Assembly: GCF_030068455.1 (NCBI RefSeq)
Contig: NZ_JAQOSQ010000005.1
Coordinates: forward strand, 62,001 to 126,000
Direction: 5' to 3'
Origin: Roseofilum casamattae BLCC-M143
GTDB lineage: Bacteria > Cyanobacteriota > Cyanobacteriia > Cyanobacteriales > Desertifilaceae
DNA length: 64,000 nucleotides
Shown piece by piece: positions 38,117 to 46,502 of this stretch; position 1 is the first letter of the stretch; every line of letters begins with the position of its first letter. A program made the translations under genes and the position numbers. The notes under the pieces were generated by a model. The model saw nothing but the letters and a program-made list of their open reading frames with translations, searched no databases and was not told the DNA's origin.

Positions 38117-38731
38117 ATGGTACGGACGCCAGTATTACCAGAAAGGAACACCCTATTGCTGGAGTTACCAAAAACGATTAAACTTCGCGTGACTCAAGAG
38201 CAATTTGAAGCTTTGGCAGCGACTAATCGAGAATTACAACTGGAGAGAACGGCAGAAGGAGAGTTAATTGTGAATCCACCAACCGGTTGGAAAACCGGAG
38301 AGCAAAATAGCTGCATTTCTGGGGAGTTGTATTTATGGTGGCGTAATGCAGCTCAACCGGGGAAAGTCTTTGATTCTTCGACTGGATTTATTTTACCCAA
38401 TGGAGCAAATCGCGCACCAGATGCTTCTTGGGTAAGTCCCGAGCGCTGTCATGCACTAACAGAGGAAAAAAAGGGAGCATTTGCTCGGATTTGCCCGGAT
38501 TTCGTGGTGGAATTAAGGTCGAATTCGGATACAATGCAGTCCTTGAGAGAGAAAATGCAAGAGTATATGGAAAATGGCGCAAGATTAGGCTGGTTAATCA
38601 ATCCCAAAACTAAAACAGTAGAAGTGTATCGAGTGGGTTTAGATGTCGAAATCTTGTCAAACCCAACTGAGTTATCCGGCGCAGAGATACTATCCGGTTT
38701 TGTGTTGGATTTGCGTCGAGTGTGGGGTTAG
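38117..38731 (+). CDS. Uma2 family protein (DUF820, PD-(D/E)XK nuclease-like fold)
   Basis: A 204-residue Uma2/DUF820 protein. The order of the family is visible: early ITQEQF-like segment (RVTQEQFEALAATNREL), ELIVNPPTG, APDASWV, then CPDFVVELRSNSD, the helix KMQEYMENGARLGWLI and PKTKTVEVYR. The Asp and the Glu of PDFVVEL belong to the nuclease-like active site; the Lys usually found in the following helix is represented by EKMQEYM. These proteins are hugely expanded in cyanobacteria and often treated as mobile or restriction-like nucleases, but their role is not known. GAGAGG ahead of the ATG may be its ribosome site. It stands alone behind the tRNA terminator. Confidence 0.88.
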   Translation: MVRTPVLPERNTLLLELPKTIKLRVTQEQFEALAATNRELQLERTAEGELIVNPPTGWKTGEQNSCISGELYLWWRNAAQPGKVFDSSTGFILPNGANRAPDASWVSPERCHALTEEKKGAFARICPDFVVELRSNSDTMQSLREKMQEYMENGARLGWLINPKTKTVEVYRVGLDVEILSNPTELSGAEILSGFVLDLRRVWG

Positions 38732-38826
38732 GAGAATTGAAATAGGGATATATAGCATTTTTAAACGAAATGTAAACACCGATACCGATAATTTTCTAAA
38801 AGCAAAGTATAATCTCTAGAAGTCTT

Positions 38827-39208
38827 CTGAGGGGGTGACAAGGGTCTCATAAGCCTTGATGGATAAAGGTTTTAACCGCGATCGCTTCATGAAGATGCAG
38901 CCGACGATCGCGATCGAGATTGACAAGGTTGACGAAGAAATGGGGTTTTCCAGCTATAGTCAATTGGAATAGCAGTGAGACATAAAATTTCAAAGCCAAT
39001 GAGAGCTGAGCGGAGCCGAAGCTCGGACACCCTAAGCAATCCGGACTTCGACTTCGCTCAGTCCTCACATACTTACTTGTCTCACTGTTAATCGAATCCA
39101 CTATATGCGATCGCGTCTTTGCGATCTACAGACCGTCAATCTTTGCTAAGCTAATCTAGCTCAAAAGCAACATTCATAAGGCTTTTAGCTTGCTTGTCGC
39201 CCCCTCAG
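38827..39208. mobile_element. Possible degenerate element with inverted-repeat ends, containing a nested MITE
   Basis: CTGAGGGGGTGACAAG (38827-38842) is matched in inverted orientation by CTTGTCGCCCCCTCAG (39193-39208), 15 of 16 bases. Similarity weakly continues inward (AAGCCTT-ATG on both arms). The 382-base interval has no gene and contains the complete small MITE at 38955-39105. This looks like an old non-coding element into which the smaller one inserted. Confidence 0.45.
38955..39105. mobile_element. MITE copy 1 (151 bp, TATAGT...ACTATA ends)
   Basis: The ends TATAGTCAATTGGAATAGCA and the complement of GTTAATCGAATCCACTATA form an imperfect ~28-bp terminal inverted repeat containing CAGTGAGACA. 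Internal sequence (CCAATGAGAGCTGAGCG, GCTCGGACA, TCCGGACTTCGACT, GCTCAGTCCTCAC) is shared with the copy at 44549. The flanking TA suggests the TA target preference of IS630/Tc1-mariner transposases. No protein is encoded. Confidence 0.75.
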
Positions 39209-39269
39209 GGATTTTAGCTTATCCTTATTGACTATTGCGATCGCCTCTTCTTCCTCATCAAATACTAAC

Positions 39270-42104
39270 CTAGTCGGCTAAAATTCCGGGTAAAACTTCT
39301 CCAACTTGCGCATTCAAAAGTTCCATATTTTCTCGATCTTTAGTATGAAAGCTAGTTTTAAAGTGTTCCGGAGCTTCCGGCCAGGTATTTGGATCGTAAG
39401 GAGAAAATTCGCCAGGTTTCTGCTTATTCACCAGTTGAGTTACTCCCAGAACTTCTCCTTCTTTGGATAAGACCGGCATACAGAGTAAACTACAGGTGCG
39501 ATAGCGAGTACGCTTATCGGTTTGTTGGGCAATTTCCGAGCCGCGAAAATCGTATAAGTCGAAGGGAATATTTAATGGTTCTCCGGTAGTTGCAACGCGG
39601 CCGGCAAATCCTTCTCCCATGGGAATGCGAATATCGATTAACGAGCCATCGGTTTGCGGTAATTTCGTCCACAATTGCTCGTTTTCGCGGTCAATTAACC
39701 AGAGAGTACTGCGGTCTGCATCCGTTAACGTTTTCGCCGCTTGCATCACGTTGCGGATGATTTCTTCCGCCGTTCCGCCACTATTTCTAATCAGGTTAAT
39801 TGCTTGAGTTAAGGGGTCGAGGCCGAGGGTTGAACTCTTCAGAGAAGGAATATCAATATAGAAGGATTGAAAACCTTGAAGCATGGGCGCAATTAATTGA
39901 CTGTAATCGTTCAATTGTTGGGCATCTTTGCTATTAAATCCTTTGGGATCGAGGCGATCGCCATCTCGCTTATCGAAAAGACGCAAAACCCCCACCAGCT
40001 CTCCTTCTGCGTTGGCGACAGGGTAGAGAAAGAGCTGGCGGTACAGCATCATATTTTTGACTCCAGCCAGTACCAACTCATCGGTCATCTTTTTCAGTTT
40101 ATTGGTTCCTTTAAACTCCTGGGTTTCTGCCAGAGTTTTGGCTAAACCGCGATCGGCAGATATGGTGACTAATGACCCATCTTTGCCAATGGGCGACCAA
40201 AATCGATTGCGACTGGAGTCAAAAATAAATGGGGTAATTTCCGTTACTGCGATCGCCCGCTGCAACGACTCACTCATACGCCCAAGTAAATGAGCAATGG
40301 AACGATGAGCGGCTTCCTCCGTAAACGATAAATCCATCTCCATTTTGGTTAACAACACCAAACTTTGATAGGTCACTTCCACCGGGTCAATTTGATAGCT
40401 TTGCTGTTTTAAACTTTCATGACTCCGAATAAATTGCAGCAGCACCGCAACCCGCTCGTTAAATAACTGCATGGTTTGGCGATCGTTGCGGTCAAAACTC
40501 GCTTTCAAATAGTCGGGAACTGCCGGCCAACTCTCCTTATTGTATTCCGGATGATTGCCCGGTTTGCGCTTATTGACTAACTGAGTTACTCCCAGTAATT
40601 CTCCTTCCTGACTTTTAATCGGCATACAGAGCAAACTGCACGTCCGATAGCGAGTGAGCGAGTCCGTTTTCTTCGCATTTTCCGCATTGGGATCGTTATA
40701 CAAATCGAAAGGAATATTGAGGGTTTCTCCACTTTCAGCAACCTCTCCCACAAACCCCACGCCAATAGGACAGCGCACCGTGCCTTTCCCCGGCAATTCC
40801 GTCCACAAATCGCCCTGTTGCGGATCGGCTAACCAGAGCGTCGAACGGTCGGCATTGATCAGCTTTTTCGCCGTATCCATCACCCGATGCAACACGGTTT
40901 GCGTATCCAAATTAATCTGATCGAGCGATCGCGTTGCTTCCGTCAGTGCTGCCGTTGCTCGTAATTTCTTCGTGGCTCTATAGGATGATTGGCAAGCCTG
41001 CAAAATTTGCCGAATTGGAATTACGCATTTCACCAACCGCTCTAAATCTTTCCGGGTAAATCCTTGGTTGCGAGTTGCTTCACTCGCGGCAAATTTCGAG
41101 TGAATTTTATTCAGCAACTGAATCACCGCCACCACATTTTTCTCTTCATCCAAAATAGGAAACGCGAGAATATTTCGAGTGCGGTAATTGTAACGCTGGT
41201 CGTATTCCTTCACCAGTTTACAGCGCGGATCTTCATACACGTTGCCGGGAATATTAATCACCCGCTTCATTTGCGCCACGCTTCCAGCAATGCCTTCCCC
41301 GACGCGCACGTGGATATCGAGGAATTCTCCCTGCTCGTTTTGCGCCACGAGAGACCATAACTCGGTTTTGTCCTCATTCAGCAAAAAGATAGTGGTTCGC
41401 TCGGCTCGGAGCAACTGGCCCACCGTAGAGGTCACATCTCGCAAGACCTCATACAAGGCTTGAGCCGACTGCTGTCCTTCCTCAACTGTCTCCGTATCCG
41501 AGAGAAAATCGACCTGGGAGACCAACAACTTACGCTCGAGTTGACTAAAAGTTTCCAGGAACTCGGCTTCATCAATCTCCAGTTCCGTTTCAATGGTTTC
41601 TATCGCTTGCTCCACCCATTCCAAACTAAAGACAGACGCATAAATGCGATTATGAATAAATAAGCGGCCGTTTTCGCGCACGGCTAATCCTGCCATCCGC
41701 AACTCGCGCTGCTCCGGACTATCATTGGCAGGAATTCGTTCGTGCTCTAGAATTTGTTGATAGGCTCGGAGAACGTTCAGAGTTTGCGGCTTCGGTTGCA
41801 AGAGGCGATCGCGAATATTCTGCAAATGCTTCAGATTGTCCAAGGTTTCCCATTTCTCAATCAGTCGAGTTTTGACTAACTGGGAAATCCATTGTTCTTC
41901 CCGTCCGGTCATGGGAGAATCTTCCGCATCGGCAATCATCTCGCAAACGGAGACTGTCAGTAGCGGATGGGCCGCAGTCCAGTAGAATATGGTAGAAATC
42001 AGAGTGCGGTAATTCCGGGTTTTGGCTTTCATCCCTCTGGCGAGATCCAAGCCAGTCTCGTATTTTGGGGCACTCGTTAGGGATTCGGCATCATTGGCGA
42101 TCAT
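39270..42104 (-). CDS. Multi-GAF domain protein with winged-helix-like N-terminal module
   Basis: About 944 residues, no membrane segment. The N-terminal ~170 residues (RTLISTIFYWTAAHPLLTV, LVKTRLIEKWETLDNLKHL) resemble the C-terminal, post-ATPase part of cyanobacterial AAA-like domain proteins, but no P-loop precedes it. Then come tandem GAF domains: about 205-370, 395-565, a more divergent one at about 590-755, and about 780-940. The second and fourth contain nearly identical text (NIPFDLY, TRYRTCSLLCMP, GEVLGVTQLVNK), so one arose by internal duplication. There is no catalytic output domain, so it is probably a ligand-sensing or scaffold protein. The frame begins with a TTG at 42113; the ATG at 42104 is chosen. 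It is divergent from the kinase-like WD40 gene. Confidence 0.85.
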   Translation of the reverse strand: MIANDAESLTSAPKYETGLDLARGMKAKTRNYRTLISTIFYWTAAHPLLTVSVCEMIADAEDSPMTGREEQWISQLVKTRLIEKWETLDNLKHLQNIRDRLLQPKPQTLNVLRAYQQILEHERIPANDSPEQRELRMAGLAVRENGRLFIHNRIYASVFSLEWVEQAIETIETELEIDEAEFLETFSQLERKLLVSQVDFLSDTETVEEGQQSAQALYEVLRDVTSTVGQLLRAERTTIFLLNEDKTELWSLVAQNEQGEFLDIHVRVGEGIAGSVAQMKRVINIPGNVYEDPRCKLVKEYDQRYNYRTRNILAFPILDEEKNVVAVIQLLNKIHSKFAASEATRNQGFTRKDLERLVKCVIPIRQILQACQSSYRATKKLRATAALTEATRSLDQINLDTQTVLHRVMDTAKKLINADRSTLWLADPQQGDLWTELPGKGTVRCPIGVGFVGEVAESGETLNIPFDLYNDPNAENAKKTDSLTRYRTCSLLCMPIKSQEGELLGVTQLVNKRKPGNHPEYNKESWPAVPDYLKASFDRNDRQTMQLFNERVAVLLQFIRSHESLKQQSYQIDPVEVTYQSLVLLTKMEMDLSFTEEAAHRSIAHLLGRMSESLQRAIAVTEITPFIFDSSRNRFWSPIGKDGSLVTISADRGLAKTLAETQEFKGTNKLKKMTDELVLAGVKNMMLYRQLFLYPVANAEGELVGVLRLFDKRDGDRLDPKGFNSKDAQQLNDYSQLIAPMLQGFQSFYIDIPSLKSSTLGLDPLTQAINLIRNSGGTAEEIIRNVMQAAKTLTDADRSTLWLIDRENEQLWTKLPQTDGSLIDIRIPMGEGFAGRVATTGEPLNIPFDLYDFRGSEIAQQTDKRTRYRTCSLLCMPVLSKEGEVLGVTQLVNKQKPGEFSPYDPNTWPEAPEHFKTSFHTKDRENMELLNAQVGEVLPGILAD

Positions 42105-42202
42105 AGTCTGCAACCCGATCTCAACAGTTTTAGCAAGGGAATCGATTTCAATAATACCCGATCGTAGAATGTCCGTAAGACTTTCCCAACCTTAGATAAG
42201 CT

Positions 42203-44566
42203 ATGAAGCTACGACGCCAATCCAACCAACAATCCATCGATTTAGAGGCTGCCACGGAATTGGGGATTGGTGGCGAGGCGAAAGTTTATGCGATCGCCGA
42301 AGATGCAACATTGGTGGCGAAAGTTTACCACAAAATGAAAGCCGAGTATGCCTCGAAGCTTGCAGCAATGCTGGCAAATCCTCCCAATAATCCGACGGCG
42401 AAACAGAACCATCTTTCCTTTGCCTGGCCGCAAGATTTGTTGCTGAACTCGCAAAAGCAAGTGGTTGGATTTCTCATGCCTCGCGCCCAAGAGATGCGAC
42501 CGATTATCGATTTATACAATCCGAAAACCCGCCGCACTCAATGGCCGTGGTTTGAATATTCTCGCTTGCATCGCAGCGCGCGCAATCTGGCAGGATGTTT
42601 GAAGAGTTTGCACGACAAGGGATATGCCATTGGGGATGTGAATGAGTCGAATATTTTGGTGACGCAAACGACGTTGGTGACTCTGGTGGATATGGACTCG
42701 ATTCAGGTGAGACATCCGAGTACGGGAGAGGTCTATCGCTGTGGGGTGGGAAAACCGGAATTCACGCCGCCGGAGTTGCAAGGCCAATCGTTTGCGAAGT
42801 TAGACCGCACTCCAGAACACGATTGTTTTGGCTTGGCGGTGCTCATTTTCCAGTTACTCATGGAAGGAACTCATCCGTTTGCCGGAGTGTATAAATTACC
42901 CGGAGATCCGCCGCCGATTTCGCAACGCATTGCCAAGGGTTATTTTCCCTACGGCCATCGCCAGGTTCCCTTTACTCCCATGCCGGTATCGCCGCCATTC
43001 TCTCTGTTGCATCCCAAGCTACAAGTCTTGTTCCGCCGCTGTTTTGAGGAAGGCTTTGATAATCCTCACGTGCGCCCGGATGCGAAGATGTGGCAGATGG
43101 CACTGCAATCGGCTGAAGAGGCTCTGATAACCTGCGATCGCAATCCGCAACATCGCTATGGCAATCATTTGCAACGCTGTCCATGGTGCGATCGCGCAGA
43201 GCGTCTCAACGGCCGCGACCCCTTTCCGTCTCAAGGAGCCGTCAGGCAAGGATTGCACCTGAAACCCTTGAACCGGAAAAAGATTCCAATTCAACCGGCT
43301 CCCTCTCCCGGCCCCTGGCAACTGCGATCTCATGCTCGTCCGCCTCGCGCGGCCGGCTGGTCGTCATTTACACCACCACAGCCATCCGCCAGCTATCCCG
43401 TCCCTCGTCCGGCGATCGTGCGCCAGACCGATCGATCGCGCCCGTCCCTAGCTCCCCTACTCGGAGGACTCTTAGTCCTGGGCTTGGGTGCCGGAGCGGT
43501 GTGGTACGGACAGAATCCAGATTGGCAACCCTTGGGCGAGAGATGGAGCGCTTCGCGATCGCCATCTACAGTAATTCAGCATCAGGACTTCGAGATTAAT
43601 TTAGCCTATACCACGGAGCCGTTGGGAGAACCGGTGAAAGCCATGGCCATCAGTCCCGACAGTCAGGTGCTGGCGAGCAATGGCCCGGATGGTACGGTGA
43701 AGTTGTGGGAATTACCGATAGGAGAGCTGACTCAAACCTTGCAAGGTCATCAGGACGATCGCGGGTCTTATGCAGTGAGCGCGATCGCCATGGGGGAGGA
43801 TGGTAAAATTTTAGTCAGTGCCAGTCGCAGCGACGATCGCTTGAAGCTCTGGAATTTAGGGGAGAGCAAAGGATGGGACATGGAGCCGGAAGAAGGGTTG
43901 CAAGGGGTTGTGGCGTTAGCGATTAGTTCTAAACACAATATTTTAGCGACGGGAAGCCGCGATCGCACTTTAAAGTTATGGGATTTATACAATGGTTTTC
44001 GCCGCCTCACCTTTACTTGGGAAACGGGATGGGTGAATCGTCTGGCAATGAGTGCCGATGGCAATACCTTAGCCGCTGGTACGGAAAAGGGTCATGTTTA
44101 TGCGGTAAATTTAATCAATTTTCAAGAGAAGCCCTTACCGAAACAGAGTCCTGCTCCCGTGCAAGCTCTCGTCATTACCCCTGACAATCAACGCATTATT
44201 TATAGCCAAACGAGTCAGATTTTTATCTATCATTTACCTTCCAATACCCTAGAATTTCAGTTACCCCATCCTGGAGAAGTAAGAGCATTAGCCGTCAGTC
44301 CGGATGGCAAATTGTTAGCCAGCGGCGGCCGCGATCGCGCTATTTCGTTGTGGGATTTGCAACAGCGGGAAAATCTAGGGTCGTTGAGCGATCGCGAAGC
44401 CAACTATCGCCCTGGAGAAATTTCGTCTCTCGCCTTTAGTCCTAACGGCAAATTTCTCGTCAGCGGTAGCGACGATGGTCGGATGACGATCTGGAACGTG
44501 CAACATCCTAGCGTCCGGGCAATGCTGGCAAGTCGATCGCCCTCAAAGTATAGTCGATTCAAATAA
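42203..44566 (+). CDS. Kinase-like protein with zinc-knuckle, membrane helix and WD40 repeats
   Basis: A 787-residue protein. The N-terminal ~310 residues form a divergent protein-kinase fold: ATP Lys in LVAKVY, catalytic loop YAIGDVNESNILV (Asp and Asn kept) and metal Asp in VDMDS. A Cys/His cluster (TCDRNPQHRYGNH, RCPWC) follows, as in kinase-like proteins of the TerY/vWA-PP2C type. After a Pro-rich linker one membrane helix (LLGGLLVLGLGAGAVWYG, about 417-434) precedes five to six WD40 repeats (AMAISPDSQVLAS, TVKLWEL, RDRTLKLWDL, DDGRMTIWNV). The kinase would be cytoplasmic and the propeller on the other side of the membrane. The final codons (YSRFK and stop) lie inside a MITE, so the original C-terminus has been replaced. 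Confidence 0.82.
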   Translation: MKLRRQSNQQSIDLEAATELGIGGEAKVYAIAEDATLVAKVYHKMKAEYASKLAAMLANPPNNPTAKQNHLSFAWPQDLLLNSQKQVVGFLMPRAQEMRPIIDLYNPKTRRTQWPWFEYSRLHRSARNLAGCLKSLHDKGYAIGDVNESNILVTQTTLVTLVDMDSIQVRHPSTGEVYRCGVGKPEFTPPELQGQSFAKLDRTPEHDCFGLAVLIFQLLMEGTHPFAGVYKLPGDPPPISQRIAKGYFPYGHRQVPFTPMPVSPPFSLLHPKLQVLFRRCFEEGFDNPHVRPDAKMWQMALQSAEEALITCDRNPQHRYGNHLQRCPWCDRAERLNGRDPFPSQGAVRQGLHLKPLNRKKIPIQPAPSPGPWQLRSHARPPRAAGWSSFTPPQPSASYPVPRPAIVRQTDRSRPSLAPLLGGLLVLGLGAGAVWYGQNPDWQPLGERWSASRSPSTVIQHQDFEINLAYTTEPLGEPVKAMAISPDSQVLASNGPDGTVKLWELPIGELTQTLQGHQDDRGSYAVSAIAMGEDGKILVSASRSDDRLKLWNLGESKGWDMEPEEGLQGVVALAISSKHNILATGSRDRTLKLWDLYNGFRRLTFTWETGWVNRLAMSADGNTLAAGTEKGHVYAVNLINFQEKPLPKQSPAPVQALVITPDNQRIIYSQTSQIFIYHLPSNTLEFQLPHPGEVRALAVSPDGKLLASGGRDRAISLWDLQQRENLGSLSDREANYRPGEISSLAFSPNGKFLVSGSDDGRMTIWNVQHPSVRAMLASRSPSKYSRFK

Positions 44567-44723
44567 CAGTGAGATATAAAATCGCAAAACCAATGAGAGC
44601 TGAGCGAATGGTAGCTGAGCGAAGTCGAAGCTGTCGAAGCTCGGACATCATAAACAGTCCGGACTTCGACTGCGCTCAGTCCTCACACTATCGCTTGTCT
44701 CACTGTTAATCTGATTTACTATA
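44549..44723. mobile_element. MITE copy 2 (175 bp), overlapping the 3' end of the WD40 gene
   Basis: The start TATAGTCGATTCAAATAACA and the complement of GTTAATCTGATTTACTATA form an imperfect 26-bp terminal inverted repeat that shares TATAGT and AACAGTGAGA. The interior is homologous to copy 1 plus about 24 extra bases and contains the near-palindrome CTGAGCGAAGTCGAAG / CTTCGACTGCGCTCAG. It fills the gap between two convergent genes and could also act as a hairpin terminator. Confidence 0.8.
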
Positions 44724-44742
44724 ATAACTCGTGCGAAGTACA

Positions 44743-45411
44743 TTAATTATCTGCCCATTGTCTCAGTAAATTGGCCACGCTTTTGCACATCAGATCGAAT
44801 TCGTTGGTTTTGCCATCTCGAGCATACAACGAGCGTTTGACGGTTTCCAGATCGAATAAGATCTCGCGTTGCTGGCGATCGCGAATTAAGCTTTGTACCC
44901 AACCAACCGCGACTAACCGCTCTCCACTAATAACGGGTTCGACTCGATGTAAAGTAGTCGAAGGATAAACAAGCGCACTGGCCGCTTCTAGCTTATAAGA
45001 CATTTCGCTATCAGCCTGCTCGATCGTTAGCTCGCCACCGGTATAACAATTCGGGTTATTGAGGAATACGGTAAACGAAAGATCGGAACGAAAAAAATTC
45101 GCGCCACCCATGAATGCATTATCAATATGTCGTCCGTAAGACATTCCCTCTCGGTAGCGACTGAAAAGGATCGAGTGGATAAACTTCGGGCGAGCCACCA
45201 CTTGAAAGAGTCGATCGCGCTGGAGGGCTTGTTGAATCAGAGCATCGAGTAATTTGGCTTTCTGGTTATTCGGCAATTGTTCATTCTGCTTAACCGGTTT
45301 GGCGTGCCATCCTGCCGTCAACTTACCCTCAATAAATTCTGCCTCAGCTAAAAGTTGAGCGATGCGTTTTAGCTCTTCAGAGGTCAGCAAATTAGGAATA
45401 CGAACAATCAT
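44743..45411 (-). CDS. PKHD-type Fe(II)/2-oxoglutarate dioxygenase (PiuC/YbiX-like)
   Basis: A 222-residue protein matching the Fe2+-dependent PKHD hydroxylases. The iron ligands are the His and Asp in YGRHIDNAFM and the His in TTLHRVEPV; the 2-oxoglutarate Arg is in SGERLVAVGW. The start MIVRIPNLLTSEEL and the length fit the family. In several bacteria PiuC is iron-repressed and encoded beside siderophore receptors. Here it follows, on the same strand, a cupredoxin oxidase and a His-rich secreted protein, which supports a metal-related context. Its substrate is unknown. The MITE lies 19 bases beyond its stop codon. Confidence 0.9.
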   Translation of the reverse strand: MIVRIPNLLTSEELKRIAQLLAEAEFIEGKLTAGWHAKPVKQNEQLPNNQKAKLLDALIQQALQRDRLFQVVARPKFIHSILFSRYREGMSYGRHIDNAFMGGANFFRSDLSFTVFLNNPNCYTGGELTIEQADSEMSYKLEAASALVYPSTTLHRVEPVISGERLVAVGWVQSLIRDRQQREILFDLETVKRSLYARDGKTNEFDLMCKSVANLLRQWADN

Positions 45412-45501
45412 GGATACTCAGAAAATTCAACTCGCCTGACAAACTATCTCACCGATCTGAGAAAAGCAATGCAGCGATCGCGCCGGGCGATCGCAAGAGG
45501 T

Positions 45502-46404
45502 TTAGAATTCTAAGCCATGATGCTTAATCCCATAAACCAAGCTATACACTTTCGCTGGCGATGTCACCGGAGTTTCAGGAGGAGTAACCGAAGGCCAAAC
45601 CTTCACCAGTTCTTGGAAATTACTCATAATTACTTTATGGTCCCTGGGGTTCGATCGCTCCACCGTATTGGCAATGGTTTCGTACAGCTCTTTCGCGTAA
45701 ATTACAAACCCTCTGGAGTCTTGATATTCGACAATTTCGACAAATGTATCGTCGAGAATAGCAGCTTCATACTCTGCTGCTGCGGTTTGCAGCATACCAT
45801 CGATTACTTCCATCACAAACGTCGGATCGGTTCTTAAGTCCTGGCGTAGGGATGCGATCGCGCGATCGATACCAGCCATAGATGCGTTGAACTGGGAACT
45901 TACTCTCGGATCTTTAGGGCTGAATTTGACCATCTCATAGAGTTGAGTTAAGGGAGTATCAAAAGCAGGTATATTGCGAGCGGCTAACTGACCTTCTACA
46001 TCAGCATATAGCTCTGAAACTGGGTGCTCGATATGCATATTGGCTTCTTCATACTTTCCCAGTTCGAGCAGTTCGTTGGCAACAATGAGATGTCCTTTCA
46101 TCAATGCCAGAGCGGTCATGTAATCAACATCAGGGTCGCCAGAACTACCACCTTCCCCGCCTTCGCCACCTTCGCCACCTTCCCCGCCTTGAGCATGATG
46201 TCCCCCATGACTGCGGCCGCTTTTATCTCCCTCTTTCGCGCGATCGAATTCCCCAGAGATATCGAGGGTGGAATTTAGCTCGGTTGAGGGGAGTGCGCCT
46301 TCATTCGTTTCCTCGGTATGCACGGCAACTCCGCTGCTCGCGCCAATGGTCGTTGCCAGACCCACAGCTAAAAATAGTTCGACTGACTTCAGTGGCTTTT
46401 TCAT
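45502..46404 (-). CDS. Secreted protein with His/Gly-rich linker, unknown function
   Basis: A 300-residue protein I do not recognise with certainty. A signal peptide (MKKPLKSVELFLAVGLATTI) is followed by a metal-binding-looking segment RSHGGHH and a GGE tripeptide tract. The tract is encoded by a 9-base tandem repeat at 46151-46188 whose length is probably variable. The remaining ~200 residues are helical, beginning YMTALALMKGHLIVANELLEL and continuing YEEANMHIEHPVSELY. I recall similar helical periplasmic proteins near iron permease or multicopper oxidase genes, but cannot verify this. Its position between a cupredoxin oxidase and a PKHD dioxygenase suggests a periplasmic role in metal handling. 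Confidence 0.7.
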   Translation of the reverse strand: MKKPLKSVELFLAVGLATTIGASSGVAVHTEETNEGALPSTELNSTLDISGEFDRAKEGDKSGRSHGGHHAQGGEGGEGGEGGEGGSSGDPDVDYMTALALMKGHLIVANELLELGKYEEANMHIEHPVSELYADVEGQLAARNIPAFDTPLTQLYEMVKFSPKDPRVSSQFNASMAGIDRAIASLRQDLRTDPTFVMEVIDGMLQTAAAEYEAAILDDTFVEIVEYQDSRGFVIYAKELYETIANTVERSNPRDHKVIMSNFQELVKVWPSVTPPETPVTSPAKVYSLVYGIKHHGLEF

Positions 46405-46502
46405 AATAATTAAGAATTACTTGCAAATCTACTTCTCTCGAGAGGATAGGCTTATTTGCATAATACTGTCAATAGTCTCCATCACTGGTTGCAATAGCGT
46501 GC

